Counted from the stretch's first letter, positions 1 to 10,153 are shown. The stretch is 64,000 nucleotides of DNA from Syngnathus acus (GCF_901709675.1 NC_051087.1:17672067-17736066); one strand, 5' to 3'. Program-made: numbers and translations. The notes: generated by a model from the letters alone, not told the origin.

Positions 1-71
1 GTACAATTTCTGAACATGGAGGCATCAGCCCAAGCAAATGAGGAAGAACAAGAAGAAGAGGAGGAGTGAGG

Positions 72-206
72 ATGCGTGGTGGTAGAATAGGAGGAAGAGG
101 CCGAGGAGGACGAAGACACCATGCTGTCCCAGATGAAATTCGGGCCACAATTATAGATCATGTCATCAACCATCACCTCACAATGGCGGAGGCAGGACAG
201 CAACCA
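72..206 (+). pseudogene. N-terminal exon of an IS630/Tc1-type transposase-like protein
   Basis: Forty-five codons from an ATG at 72 give a Gly/Arg-rich start (RGRGGRR) followed by DEIRATIIDHVINHHLTMAE, which resembles the helix-turn-helix start of IS630-like transposase proteins common in fish. After AGQQP the reading departs from the family, exactly where a GTAAGT splice-donor-like hexamer begins (207). So this is either a spliced exon or a truncated remnant. The upstream 70 bases are purine-rich (GAA/GAG repeats). No downstream transposase part is found in the next kilobase. Family assignment is from memory of the motif; moderate confidence. Confidence 0.45.
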
Positions 207-299
207 GTAAGTAGTTGCTATAGTGTTTTCTGTAAAATGCAGATTTATTTACAGTACACTGTCGGCCACATCAATTTGCTTGTTCTTTGTTTGTCTTGA

Positions 300-1299
300 T
301 ATTGCAGTATATGAGCGCTATGTATATTTTTCTTTTCCTTCTACAATACTATACTGTATGGAAGTTGCATACTTCACAGTATTTGAGTGAATAAAAATGA
401 CTATTCTGTGTGTGATGTCAAAGCTTTGAGGCTACTTGAGATCTTACTGAGAAACTTTTGTCCTTCAGTTTTATACACTATTGTACTCTGTTAGGTAGTG
501 ACAAAATATCTTAACATTTTGATTTGTAGTGCTCACACAAAAGGACAAATGCATTTTGGGGGCACTGACTATTTGAATGAGAAAGAAACTTCATTTTGAC
601 GCATGGACTGTTTGCTGGTGAGCTTTTGCTGGTGAACCATGGTGTTTTGCTGAACCATCCAGTTAAGTTTTGCAAAACATACTAAAAAGTGTTAAAATGA
701 GTCTAGGCAATTGAGAAGGATCTTTGCCATTTGGGTGGCACTGACTGTTTGCATGGAAATGGAATCAGGTCTGAAGCATGGGTGAACAGTTTTGGGAGAG
801 ATATGTGCTTTTGCAGGTTTGCTATGGTATTGTGCTGAGCTGTAAGAGTGTTATGCCAAATAATCTTAGACTTTAGAGAATGTAATTTCTGTTTCATGAA
901 ATGAGCCAAACCAATAGAGAAAAACTAATATTATTTTCAGTCACAGAAGTGATTATTTTTCTCCTCATTTAGTAAGAAAATTAGGACTTGAGCTAGGTGT
1001 CCAATACAATTTATAAGTTTAAACATTTTGCTTTTTTTCATTTATAATTTCATCATTCTAACATTACCGCTATTTCAAGGTCATTATACCATACTACTGA
1101 ATGCTGATGTATTTGAGCAACACAAGTAAAAAAACCTCACCACTAGGCCACTCCACCATGGCACGCCCAGGTAAACCACCTCAGTGTGGTTTATAAAATG
1201 CAGTGGAATAGCGTAGGACATGATCATCAGGCCCAGCACCACCTGACTCACCTATGACCATGCACAAAACATAATACAGTAAACATAATACAGTAAACA
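300..1299. other. AT-rich spacer, no gene recognised
   Basis: Short frames only, without splice-bounded coding potential that I can support. The right edge carries a duplicated stretch (ataatacagtaaac twice, about 1273-1298) next to the transposon end at 1302. Confidence 0.5.
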
Positions 1300-1507
1300 T
1301 ACCGTATTGGCCCGAATATAAGACGGCCCCAATTATAAGACGACCCCCCTTTTTTAAGACTGAAGTTTGAAGAAAAACAGAAAATATTTACAGTATATCT
1401 GAAACAAATGACAATCTGAATAAGAATAAAATAAAATAAAAAATAAAAAATAAAATAATGCAAACTGGTTTAAACTTGAGAGTAGCTGAGATCTGTCATG
1501 TCAGAAC

Positions 1508-2690
1508 ATTACTCCTCACAAATATCCTCTGCCTCGCTGTGCTCAGTGTCACTGTCCTCACTTCCATCCTCTGGCTCCGCTGGCTCCTCCCATAGCACGT
1601 CATCCTCACTACCGTCCAGGGCATTTGATATGCAACATTTTTTAAACCTGTGGATGATGCTCTTTGGGGAAACTACAATCTATGCATGGAGGATCCACTC
1701 ACAGAGCAAACGTACCGGAGGCTTCCGAATCTTTCCTGTCGGTGTGAGTACGTGATCACCAGACAGGAGCCACTCTGTGTAATTCTTTCGCAGATTGTCT
1801 TTGAATGGGTTGTTGACCACAACATCCAACACCTGCAGCTGACTTGTTATCCCCTCCAAAATGATCACTAAGTCGCCGTTCATCGCCTTCACTTGTTTTT
1901 TGACTGGATCAGACAAGTGTCCACAAAATGCATCCAAAATCAGCATGTTCCTCTTTTTTCTGAGTCCCCCATGCCGTCTGCCCCACACAACTTTGAGCCA
2001 GTCTACTACAAGCTCGGTCTCCATCCAGCCCTTTTCCTGGGCATGTACAATAATGCCAGCTGGCATCGCCTCCTTAGGTACTGTCTTACGTTTTAAAACC
2101 ACATACGGAGGGAGTTTGGTTCCGTCTGCTAGGCGGGCTAACATGACGGTAACGCGGCTCTTCTCATTTCCAGTGGATTTTATAATAACAGATTTCTCAC
2201 CTTTCTTGTGTACAGTGACAGGTGTTGGCATGTCAAAAAACACAGGTGTCTGATCAGCATTGCCAATCTGATCCAGTGGGTAAGAGTGCTTTTTCCTTAA
2301 ATTGATCACATAGCGCTGAAAAGACAACAGATTATCTTCAAAGTTAGAGGGCAGGCACTGTGCTAGACTTGTTCTGCGTCGCAGCGTTAGTCCATTACGC
2401 CGCATCATTATTTTACACCAGCCGAGGCTTGCTTTAAAGTCAGCGGTGTTTAGCTCTTTGGCTATTTCCATGGCCTTGAGCTGAATGACAGCTCTGCTGA
2501 TGGGCATTTCGTTTCTCGTCCACGTACGCGCACACCCTCCTGTCGAGCTCTTGAAAGCGGCCGCTCTGAGGACCACGGAAAGCTTTTCTCTGACTGTGAG
2601 CATTTTTTAGGCGATCTTTTTTAGCTCTCCATCTCCGTACATTGCACTCTGTGACACCATATTTCACAGCCGCTTGGCAATTGTTTGAAG
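1508..2690 (-). pseudogene. pogo/Tigger-like transposase (DDE), broken
   Basis: The longest open part is 307 codons (2603-1680). It contains the DDE core in order: NADQTPVFFD (first Asp), LILDAFCGHLSD (second Asp) and ITSQLQVLDVVVNNPFKD (third Asp), typical of the pogo/Tigger group. The HTH part, AVKYGVTECNVRRWRAKKDR, lies in another frame (2754-2440), so there is a frameshift at about 2.5 kb. A TAG at 1680-1682 interrupts the C-terminus; beyond it the same frame reads an acidic tail (DGSEDDVLWEEP, then EDSDTEHSEAED) to about 1508. The N-terminus is cut by the MITE at 2691. Catalytic residues appear retained, but three lesions make it non-functional. Confidence 0.85.
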
Positions 2691-3086
2691 CAGGGCTGTG
2701 GACTCGGTCGGATTTTTGCACCGAGTCCGAGTCCGAGTCCGGCCTCTTGACCACCGAGTCCGAGTCCGAGCCCGGCTGTCCATTTTTTCTGTTAATTCAT
2801 GTGACTGCTTAGTCTTTATTCAAGTCTAATTTAGATCAAAATCTAAGTTTTGTGATGGCTTTGTCTTTATTAAACATATAAACGAATACAATAAACAGAT
2901 ACTTTCAAGTTTCAATTCAACGACTTGAGTTTGTTCTTAGGAACAAAATCGCCTCAACCAAGTCAGCCTTCATCGCGCCGCGCTGATCAGACATGATAAA
3001 CTTGAGTTTATATCAAAATCAGCACCGAGTCCGAGTCCGGCAAAAATGACCGAGTCCGAGTCCCCGAGTCCGAGTCCACAGCCCTG
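2691..3086 (+). mobile_element. hAT-type MITE (CAGGGCTGTGGACTCGG family), copy 1
   Basis: Terminal inverted repeats CAGGGCTGTGGACTCGG and CCGAGTCCACAGCCCTG, with arrays of the CCGAGT motif next to each end and no ORF. Flanking octamers GTTTGAAG (2683-2690) and GTTCCAAC (3087-3094) match at 5 of 8, as expected for an aged 8-bp hAT duplication with T at position 2 and A at 7. It sits in the N-terminal half of the pogo transposase. A longer, right-truncated relative starts at 43942. Confidence 0.75.
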
Positions 3087-3334
3087 GTTCCAACTTTAAA
3101 CATCATTCTGCAGCATTCCCCAAGTATTTATTCAGCTTCAAATTGCAAATTCTAGTTCTTCTATTTTATTCTCCTCAATTTTCTGTCCTATTACTACTTC
3201 CACATAATTCAACCGATTCACTCCATTCCACTTTTGTCGTATTCCAAATATTCACGAGCTGAGCGCTTCCATTTTTATCATTCCAAAAATTTTCAGTTTT
3301 CGCAAAATTCGCAAATTTACGACAATTTTTTCCC

Positions 3335-3390
3335 GCGTGTGTGTGTGTGTGCGTGGTGTGTGTGTGGTGTGTGTGTGGTGTGTGTGGTTC
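3335..3390 (+). repeat. (TG)n / GTGTGTGGTG microsatellite
   Basis: Imperfect TG repeat inside the pogo-like element; explains the His/Thr-only frame on the opposite strand. Confidence 0.85.
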
Positions 3391-3559
3391 TGCATCAGAC
3401 AGAAATACAGCACATAAGTCAACGCTCAACTTCTGACGTCACACAACACGACGGCACACATTACATAACTGACTGGACGTAACGGTTCCACTATACGAAA
3501 TAACCATAAATGAAATACTCTTGGCAACACACCAAACATAAGTCATCAAGACAACAAAA

Positions 3560-4607
3560 TACATTTGCTGGCAACCGTTAGTCGCCGTGGCGCTGCGTAA
3601 TGGCTACTCGTACGATGCGAGGAAAACTTAAAGGAGCGCGCCGAGGCTATCAATCACACGAAACAAACCGCGATCAGACAAGCGGCACAACAGTAGACAG
3701 TAGTAACAACGAAATGTATATACTCACTTTGTGTCAAAGACGCACACGATCACAGCAACACACTCAGTCGATACCAGCAACTTTTAACTTACCGCTGCGC
3801 ACAAGCTCCAACAAACGCGATAAGCTGAGGTAACTCACGCGAGACTTAAGGCGCGGTGACGTAACTGTCCAACATTTTAACATCAACATAGGAACCTTTC
3901 TAACAGTTTCTCCCTTTTCTGTTATCTCTTCTTATTTTCTTCGCTTTTCTTTCTTACCGCTATTTTTTATTTTTCTTCTTCGTGCTACCGCTATTTTTAT
4001 TTTTATTCTTCGTGACAGGCGTTTGCTTTGGCCTGGGGAGTTAAGTTTAGCATTCACTTTAAAGATATCTGGCGCCATCTAGCGTTGTGAATGGGTATAA
4101 TGTCTAGACCCCAAATGTAAGACGACCCTCACTTTTTCAGTCTTATTTCAATGCAAAAAACACCGTCTTATATTCGGGCCAATACGGTACATTTGCTCGC
4201 GACCGTTAGTCGCCGCGGCGCTGCATAACGGCTACTCGTATGATGGGAGGAAAATTTAAAGGAGCGCGCCAAAGCTATCAATCAAATGGCGCACACACGA
4301 AACAAACCGCGATCAGACAAGCGGCACAACAGTAGACAGTAGTAACAATGAAAAGTATATACTCACTTTGTGTCAAAGACTCACACGATCACAGCAACAC
4401 ACTCAGTCGATACCAGCAACTTAGAACTTACACACAAGCTCCAACAACCGCGATAAGCTGAGGTAACTCACGGGAGACTTGAGGCGCGGTTACGTAACTG
4501 TCCAAAAATGTATAATGTCTAGACCCCGGATGTAAGACCCCGGATGTAAGACTTTTTCAGTCTTATTTCAATGCAAAAAACATCGTCTTATATTCGGGCC
4601 AATACGG
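3560..4607 (+). repeat. direct duplication of the pogo-like right end
   Basis: The segment starting ACATTTGCTGGCAACCGTTA at about 3561 recurs at 4189 (ACATTTGCTCGCGACCGTTA), including the AACAAACCGCGATCAGACAA block and the terminal repeat. Unit lengths are about 628 and 420 bp. The second copy lacks the pyrimidine-rich insert at 3890-4100 and has a small internal tandem (CCCCGGATGTAAGA twice near 4530). Confidence 0.75.
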
Positions 4608-4723
4608 TATTTCATGTTGGTCAAAATGAACAACCCAGGTTCTCCGGTTGAACTACATACTGGGATTTCCAGCACTCAACAAACGCACCACGGCCATCAG
4701 AGCGTCACTGTTATCAAAAGACC

Positions 4724-5035
4724 AGCTCAGTGGCCTAGTGGTAGAGTGTCCGCCCTGAGACTGGAAGGTTGTGGGTTCAAACCCCGGCCGAGTCATACCA
4801 AAGACTATAAAAATGGGACCCATTGCCTCCCTGCTTGGCACTCAGCATTAAGGGTTGGAATTGGGGGGTTAGATCACCAAATGATTCCCGAGCGCGGCAC
4901 CGCTGCTGTTCACTGCTCCCCTCTCCCCCAGGGGATGGATTAAGATCACACAGGGATGGGTTAAATGCAGAGGACAAATTTCACCACACCCAGATGTGTG
5001 TGTGACGATCATTGGGACTTTAACTTTAACTTTAA
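4724..5035 (+). mobile_element. tRNA-derived SINE, family 1
   Basis: The head resembles a tRNA promoter: A-box-like TGGCCTAGTGG at 4731 and B-box-like GGTTCAAACCC near 4780. It is followed by the fish SINE body (ACTATAAAAATGGGACCCAT, GGCACTCAGCATTAAGGG, TGTGTGTGACGATCATTGGG) and a CTTTAA repeat tail. It is not a functional tRNA gene, because no cloverleaf follows. A second copy lies inverted at 18954-19255. Confidence 0.85.
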
Positions 5036-5442
5036 GAACCACAGCAAACTGAATATGTGCCGATGCAACATAGTCAAACCAACACAACATGAAATCTCAA
5101 GATTCTTCAATTAGCCACGCATGCACGATAAGCAAGTGGCTGATCAGGCCTTGCGCCAACTGACCAGTTGTTTGGCGATCCCATTTACAATGCGCTCCGT
5201 AATTAATAATGGACAATTTCCCACGGCACAACTGAATATCTCGTACACCAGTGTGCCACGGCACAGTGGTTGGAGACAAAAGATGTGACATGAGGTCTCG
5301 ATTTCAACATCTAAATCAAAACCATACTGTACATTGACCAGTGACTGTTTAAAACATAGTCATGCAATATTTCGACATATCTATAAAACTACAGCTGGAT
5401 TTAATTTTGGCCACGACCCTCGTGAGTAGAAGCTTTTCAGAA
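5036..5442. other. spacer, nothing recognised
   Basis: Unique-looking sequence with only short frames; no repeat family identified. Confidence 0.4.
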
Positions 5443-5640
5443 AATGGATGGATGGATGGATGGATGGATGGATGGATGGATGGATGGATGGATGGATGGA
5501 TGGACGGCGGTTCAGAAGATGGATGGATGGATGGATGGATGGATGGATGGATGGATACTTTATTGATCCCCAGGGGAAATTTACCGGCAGTATCCACACC
5601 CAAGCGTGGGCACACAAGAGCGGTTAAAAGAGTAGATGTA
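5443..5640 (-). mobile_element. LINE 3' end with (ATCC)n tail
   Basis: Read on the minus strand, 5640-5557 ends TCCCCTGGGGATCAATAAAG followed by a run of ATCC units (5555-5443). This is the usual 3' end of a fish LINE transcript fused to a microsatellite tail. A short interruption (CGGCGGTTCAGAA) splits the tetranucleotide run. Only about 80 bp of the LINE is present. Confidence 0.65.
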
Positions 5641-5700
5641 GTAGATGAATGAATGAATGAATGAATGAATGAATGAATGAATGAATGAATGAATGAATGA
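5641..5700 (+). repeat. (TGAA)n microsatellite
   Basis: About 14 uninterrupted TGAA units; accounts for the Ser/Phe/Ile/His-repeat frame on the minus strand. Confidence 0.95.
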
Positions 5701-5753
5701 CAAAACAGTTACAGTAATAATACTGGAAATATTTGCCTGTAGTCTGAACTCAC

Positions 5754-5882
5754 CCCAATACATTTGGGTTGTCCACGTTGTTTAGCATCATGCAAATATT
5801 GTTGTCTGTCAGTGAGTTTAACTGTATTCTGGTCCTCAAGCACCTGTACTGACAGATCCCTTGAGACAGCAACAGCCATTAC
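5754..5882 (-). CDS. candidate coding exon of an unidentified minus-strand gene
   Basis: On the minus strand a TTTTGCAG acceptor precedes 129 nt that end at a GTGAGT donor. The only frame open throughout reads V-MAVAVSRDLSVQVLEDQNT, then VKLTDRQQYLHDAKQRGQPK and CIG, so an ATG lies two codons inside the exon. The composition (mixed polar, no repeats) looks like a host protein rather than a transposon. I do not recognise the protein. A possible upstream first exon ends at a GTAGGG donor at about 6221; one of its frames (phase 0) joins without a stop but has no ATG, so translation would start in this exon. No downstream exon was identified in the 5.7 kb left of it. Confidence 0.35.
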
Positions 5883-6221
5883 CTGCAAAAGAGCAGCAGA
5901 TCGTATCCACAAGAAATATTGTTGCCATATTTTTAGAAATGTATAAAATATATATCTTATGGGAATATAAGCACTACAGTATATACAAACAAACAAATAT
6001 ACAAACGAAACTACAAAAGATCAAAACATAACCCCAAATCACAAAAGCTAAAGCTAATAACGCATGATCGATCGGTTTCCAAGTCAATTTGTATTAACAA
6101 GAGTGTAACGGAAGGAGGCGGAGGTTGTGGTTTACATGTTGCACAATCGACGAGTGCATTTTGCTGGTCCAATTTCACAGTATTACTTCACATTGCGCGT
6201 ACAAAAGATAAAATACCCCCT

Positions 6222-6464
6222 ACCTTTACACTTGTTGACGTTAATATCAGCAACCACTCCTGAATTTCTGCCACGTTTCTCCTTGAGCCTCGCCAGCAAT
6301 GTGCTCAAAAGGAAAAACAGAAAGTTTGTGACGTTGATTCCGCGAAACTCCGCCTCCACTACATTGCATGAACTTGTACTGTCGCAATTGCCTGCTGTGC
6401 GACTGTTGTCCTGCACGACACACTTTTTTTGCGCTGTTTTCTGCTCTCGTTCATTGCTTGAAGA
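6222..6464. promoter_or_regulatory. possible divergent first exons / two-way promoter
   Basis: On the minus strand an open stretch ends at an AAAG|GTAGGG donor (6221). On the plus strand a pyrimidine-rich stretch ends at GAAGAG|GTAAGT (6464/6465). Back-to-back donors within 250 bp would fit a shared promoter for the minus-strand exon at 5754 and, speculatively, the + strand MS4A-like gene 16 kb away. No transcript evidence; this is inference only. Confidence 0.2.
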
Positions 6465-6470
6465 GGTAAG

Positions 6471-7032
6471 TTTCTATAAAGCGCTATTTGAATTGCATTG
6501 CACTTTCTGCTTTCCATTATGCAATATGTGATTGTTACATGACAATGATATGTACAGGCTTAAATTTATTTTTGGGATGGAAGCTTTACGTTTGCAGGCT
6601 ACAATTGGGCTATTGGAATGGCATACATGCGAGTTACTTTACATAACGTCTTAAGTGGGCAAGCAAGAGACATTGGCGGAAGAGAAAACTATCAGCTGAG
6701 CGTTATCATATGGCTCGCCCCCAAACCGCTGTGAGTTGGTGGGAGGGTAGGTGAGGGGCTGTGCGTGTGTGGGAAAGTGGAGGCTGGAGAAAACTGTTAA
6801 GGATGAGGCTCAAGCAAACATTCTTTTGGGGTGGTGTGGGGGGGGGGCAGATACAGTACAAACAACATACGCCAAGGGAGTCACCAGGTTTTATGGACAG
6901 GCAATGGATTTGGCCCTGAGGACATGCACAGATGACAGATTTAAAAACAATATTGTGCCAGAAAGAGGGTTGCGACATGACCTTTTTCACAGAATTGTTC
7001 TCTTTAAGCAACTCACCCCGGGGGGAAACGCA
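6471..7032. other. spacer, no gene recognised
   Basis: Contains a G-run (6840-6849) and short frames on both strands with no recognisable domain. Confidence 0.4.
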
Positions 7033-7122
7033 ATAGAGGATATGCACTGACGTCACAGATCGGGACGGCCATTTTTGTTTGGGTGGCAAAAAGCCTCGTC
7101 CGCTGCCACTGGACTCGTGAGG

Positions 7123-7383
7123 ATGGCGGCCTGGGTGGGTGTCGTGAGTGATTATTTCGTCCAGTTGGACCAAGAAAGCCGCAAGAGATGCATTGAAAAG
7201 TTGAAAAAATATAACATTCGTGTTGATCCGCTGTGGAAACCAAGTAAGAACGCCACCAGCTCAAGCGTAGTAGGAGCTGGGACAGCAAGCGCTTGGTCCT
7301 CTGATAAGGTGACTTTTCCGCCAGTAACATATCCAGACATTTACAACTATTTGATAGTTGTTTTTCAGACAAGCTTGATATAA
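7123..7383 (+). CDS. N-terminal part of a YqaJ/SWIM-type transposon protein
   Basis: Eighty-six codons from ATG 7123: MAAWVGVVSDYFVQLDQESR, then KRCIEKLKKYNIRVDPLWKP, a Ser-rich spacer, and VTFPPVTYPDIYNYLIV. The last block, a short motif ending in DIYxYLI, is characteristic of the N-terminus of fish proteins with a SWIM zinc finger and a YqaJ-like exonuclease. The frame ends at TAA 7381 just after that motif, so the SWIM and nuclease domains are missing here. They were probably in later exons now lost or displaced by the hAT insertion. No catalytic residues can be checked. Confidence 0.5.
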   Translation: MAAWVGVVSDYFVQLDQESRKRCIEKLKKYNIRVDPLWKPSKNATSSSVVGAGTASAWSSDKVTFPPVTYPDIYNYLIVVFQTSLI

Positions 7384-7578
7384 AAATGGAAAATGGCGGA
7401 TCCAGTTTGGTGTTTCAGGTGGGGCCGAACTGATCTTTGGGTGTATCCGCCTGTGGCTGTAACCTGTATCCGCCAGTGACAATGGATGATTCTGACTTAT
7501 AATTGTAGATATGTGAACAATCAAATTATTAGAAACTAGCAATTGGACAAACATACTGTAATGAAGCTGTGTAATTAT

Positions 7579-8339
7579 TAGGGGTGTAACGATTCATCGA
7601 TACACATCGATTAATCGATATAATGCTCTACGATTTATTGGCATCGGTGCTAAATGTAAACATAGATTTATATCGCCGTGTTTGACCTCGGACATTAGAC
7701 GCGACTTTATTTTGAAATCCAGTTCATTGTTGCTTGCTTCATCTTTCCGGGAGCAGTACGCGGCGTGTTGTGTTGTGAGCAGAGCAGGCACGTGAAAGGG
7801 GAGCCGACAACTACGCGGCTCCTGGGCTGGTGCTATGGCTAGTGTCCAAGAAGACGAGGGAATTCGCTCCCCTTTGGGCTTCAAGTCATTCGTTTGGAAG
7901 CACTTTGGATTCCAAAGAAAAGATGGCTCAACGGACAATTAAAATGATTGTAAATAAATAGTTCAGTAATGCACTTTAAAGTTAATGGTATTACAAAAAA
8001 AGAAAGAATATTCATTTTCTTTACTTATATGAGAAAAAATATAGGAATTTGATAAAGTTCATTGTTAAAATAAGCACTTTGTATACTACAATACTCTTGT
8101 AATTTCCTAAATAAAGAGTTTGCAGTACCTTGTTGATTTTGCGTATGAATTGTTATAAATCAGGATATTGTTCTATATTTTTTATTTAAAAAAAAAAAAA
8201 ATATCGATCGTGGAGCACTATATCGTGATGTATCGTGAATGAATCACAGCAGGCTTTAAGATATCGGCAAATATCGTATCGTGATTCTTTGTATCGATAT
8301 GATATCGTATCGTGACAAAACCCGCGATTTACACCCCTA
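7579..8339 (+). mobile_element. non-autonomous hAT (Ac-type) with BED fragment, copy 1
   Basis: Ends TAGGGGTGTAACGATTCATC and CGCGATTTACACCCCTA, with sub-terminal ATCGAT-rich palindromic sequence. Perfect 8-bp duplication GTAATTAT (7571-7578 and 8340-8347). Near 7836-7940 the + strand reads MASVQEDEGI..FKSFVWKHFGF..KDGSTDN-stop, the first part of a BED zinc finger (aromatic W, HFGF) cut off before the Cys pair. Copies 2 and 3 are at 22824 and 49858 in the other orientation. Confidence 0.9.
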
Positions 8340-8446
8340 GTAATTATGCATTCTTTAGGTCATGGCCGAGTGGCAGTAAGAAAAAGGGAATATCCGAGCA
8401 ATACCTCACAGATGAATGTTGATGTCAATAAAACAAAATTACGTAC

Positions 8447-8645
8447 CTCCCACAAAGTGATCTGAGCAGATGTAAGAATGGATAGTAGGCTTTCAAAGCT
8501 TGGAGCTGTTGCGGCCATGTTCCGCCCTACGAAGCGCCGCCACCCAGCTATCCTTTCTGGTCTAGTCCGCAGGGAACCGATACAGCGTCTTGGTATCGCC
8601 TTTTTGGAAGCGATAGGTACATCCAATGGCACAACAACTCTTCAC
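8447..8645 (-). pseudogene. THAP zinc-finger exon with two nonsense codons
   Basis: On the minus strand the frame starting VKSCCAIGCTYRFQKGDTKT shows the C-x2-4-C start of a THAP domain, then LYRFPAD, then a TAG (8564-8562), DSWVAALRRAEHGRNSSKL, a TGA (8495-8493), and YICSDHFVGG. The last part supplies the CxxH half of the C2CH zinc site, just before a GTACGT donor at 8446. Length (about 66 codons) and exon end fit a THAP first exon. Both stops are single-base changes from sense codons. THAP domains bind DNA and are found in ISL2EU, P and Kolobok transposases and derived host genes. Confidence 0.75.
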
Positions 8646-8836
8646 CACGGTCAAAGTTGCACCGTAACAACTCTGTCACGATCTGCCACCGATAAAATGC
8701 TAAAGAAATGCCCCAGTACACGTATCTCTAAAACTCAATCCAGCCTTGGCCCTATTAGCACCACCCAGCGTCCGCCGCTTTTTGCCACCCAAACAAACCG
8801 TCATCTGGTCTGTGACATCACGTGCATATCCTCTAT

Positions 8837-9233
8837 TTCTTCTGGGACCCAATTTGTAGTGTTTTTTTAGGGAAATTGCAAAATATCTAATTTGATCTCC
8901 TATGTTGTGTAGCCAAAAATGTCCCGTGTGTTGGTTGTTCTGCAGCGGATCTCTCTTTTAGGAGTTGGGAGGCACTCAATCTCTCTCCCGAAGCTGCCCT
9001 CTCATTAGACATTATCTTCACCTGGTTCTTTTATCTTTAATGCTCGCTGTGCTAATAGTAACTACCAGAAGACTGCATATTCTCAGTTGAACTTGAATGG
9101 ATCCCAGAAAGATTGAGACACGGGCGTCGAGCTTTTCGGCGAGATTGCGGAACAAGGTCTCACCCCACCTCCACCTATTCCTACTCTTATACTCTTGGCC
9201 GCCCACCTACAAGGGGGCGCCTCTGCCTAGCTC
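8837..9233. other. spacer, nothing firmly recognised
   Basis: No repeat end or coding motif could be assigned. Confidence 0.35.
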
Positions 9234-9618
9234 CCCCATTGGCAAACTACGGCCCGCGGGCCACATCCGGCCCACGGGGCCGTATAATCCGGCCCGTCAA
9301 CCCTGAATAAATTGTATTATTAAACATTTTATTTCCGGTCATTCTCCCTGCAATGACTGCATTTCCCCAGTAGATGGGGAAGCGCCCGCCCGCGCATTTA
9401 TTACCGGAAGCCGTGTCAGAAAGCTCGGTGCATACTCACAACTGCGTGTACGGACTCAGTAGTACGGACACGCCGCACTACGCGCTCTATTTCTATCAGT
9501 GCCAAATTTAGAGTGTGGGCTGTGACGTCAGCATTCTCGTAATTTGTGCGCTGAGCTTTCAAATACAGTTTTACGCTAAAGCCACCCACAAACCTTCCCC
9601 TGGAATCCTTCCATTAAA

Positions 9619-9750
9619 ATGAGTGGCCCAAGGGAAAGAAAGATGGACACTGAGTGCCGAGTGTTTAAAAAAGAGTGGACAATTGCGCTCGACCTACGCG
9701 ACGTGACGTTCAGCCACATGAACATCAACATCAACCCGTCACAAATCTAG
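9619..9750 (+). pseudogene. GTF2IRD2/Charlie-type hAT transposase, N-terminal fragment
   Basis: Forty-three codons: MSGPRERKMDTECRVFKKEW is the usual start before the BED finger of this hAT group. It then jumps to LDLRDVTFSHMNININPSQI-stop, which resembles a much later part of the protein. The BED cysteines are missing, so an internal deletion has joined distant parts. Confidence 0.5.
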
Positions 9751-10151
9751 GTTAACGGACCAACACCTCGGCTCTATTCTAAGAATTGCCACAACAAATT
9801 TTACTCTAGACTATGATGCACTAGCAAAAAAAGTGAGACCAACAACACTGTTCCCACTGAAAATGAAGGAGAGTTTCTCAAGTTTGTTGTAAAAAAAATG
9901 CATTTTTAATATAATTTGTACAAATAGCAGGGATTGAAACTAGCGACCTTTCTCATTTCCAAACAATGCAGGATGCTCAAGGATATTGATGCACCACCTG
10001 TTTGCGACTAATCTTAACTTTTAAAGTTCTTAAGGCCGACTTTAAGGAAGTGTTTCCCGTTTCCTCACCTCTGTCACCAGGTGTTTGTGAGTTGAAGCTC
10101 TGCTCTGAGTTTCAGATATCTGTCACCGTGTTGCTGTTTTGATTTTTTTAT
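9751..10151. other. hAT-internal spacer, no coding motif
   Basis: AT-rich sequence between the hAT coding fragment and the pogo-like insertion; nothing recognised. Confidence 0.35.
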
Positions 10152-10153
10152 TA

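Larger units (their letters stand above)
1302..4607 (-). mobile_element. pogo/Tigger-like DNA transposon, degraded
   Basis: Left terminus CCGTATTGGCCCGAATATAA at 1302 and matching inverted right termini ending at 4187 and again at 4607, each next to TA, the target-site dinucleotide of Tc1/mariner-pogo elements. The transposase relic lies on the minus strand (1508-2690). A hAT-type MITE is inserted at 2691-3086. The right end is present twice: about 3560-4187 is repeated with indels at 4189-4607. The first copy holds about 200 bp of pyrimidine-rich sequence (3890-4100) that the second lacks. Confidence 0.8.
7035..8834. mobile_element. ISL2EU/IS4EU-like DNA transposon
   Basis: The ends are inverted repeats starting AGAGGATATGCACTGACGTC at 7035 and the mirror ending GCATATCCTCT at 8834. 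Inside each end lies TTTGTTTGGGTGGCAAAAAG. Both sides are flanked by AT (7033-7034, 8835-8836), a 2-bp target duplication. It carries a THAP zinc-finger exon on the minus strand and the first exon of a YqaJ/SWIM-type protein on the plus strand. That pair is what I recall for ISL2EU elements of the PIF-Harbinger-related group. Both coding parts are incomplete, and a hAT element sits at 7579-8339. Confidence 0.6.

Noticed and set aside
3234-3482. Possible coding exon near 3.3 kb
   Set aside because: Mostly TG microsatellite inside the pogo-like element.
4724-4800. Possible tRNA gene
   Set aside because: A- and B-box-like sequences belong to a SINE head; no acceptor stem or full cloverleaf follows. 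The same applies at 19236-19255 and 42158.
5349-5763. ORFs made of Ser-Ile-His-Pro or Met-Asp-Gly-Trp repeats
   Set aside because: They are translations of the GGAT and TGAA microsatellites.
7594-7938. 114-codon minus-strand ORF (and its copies at 23232 and 50263)
   Set aside because: Antisense to the BED-finger fragment of the hAT element.
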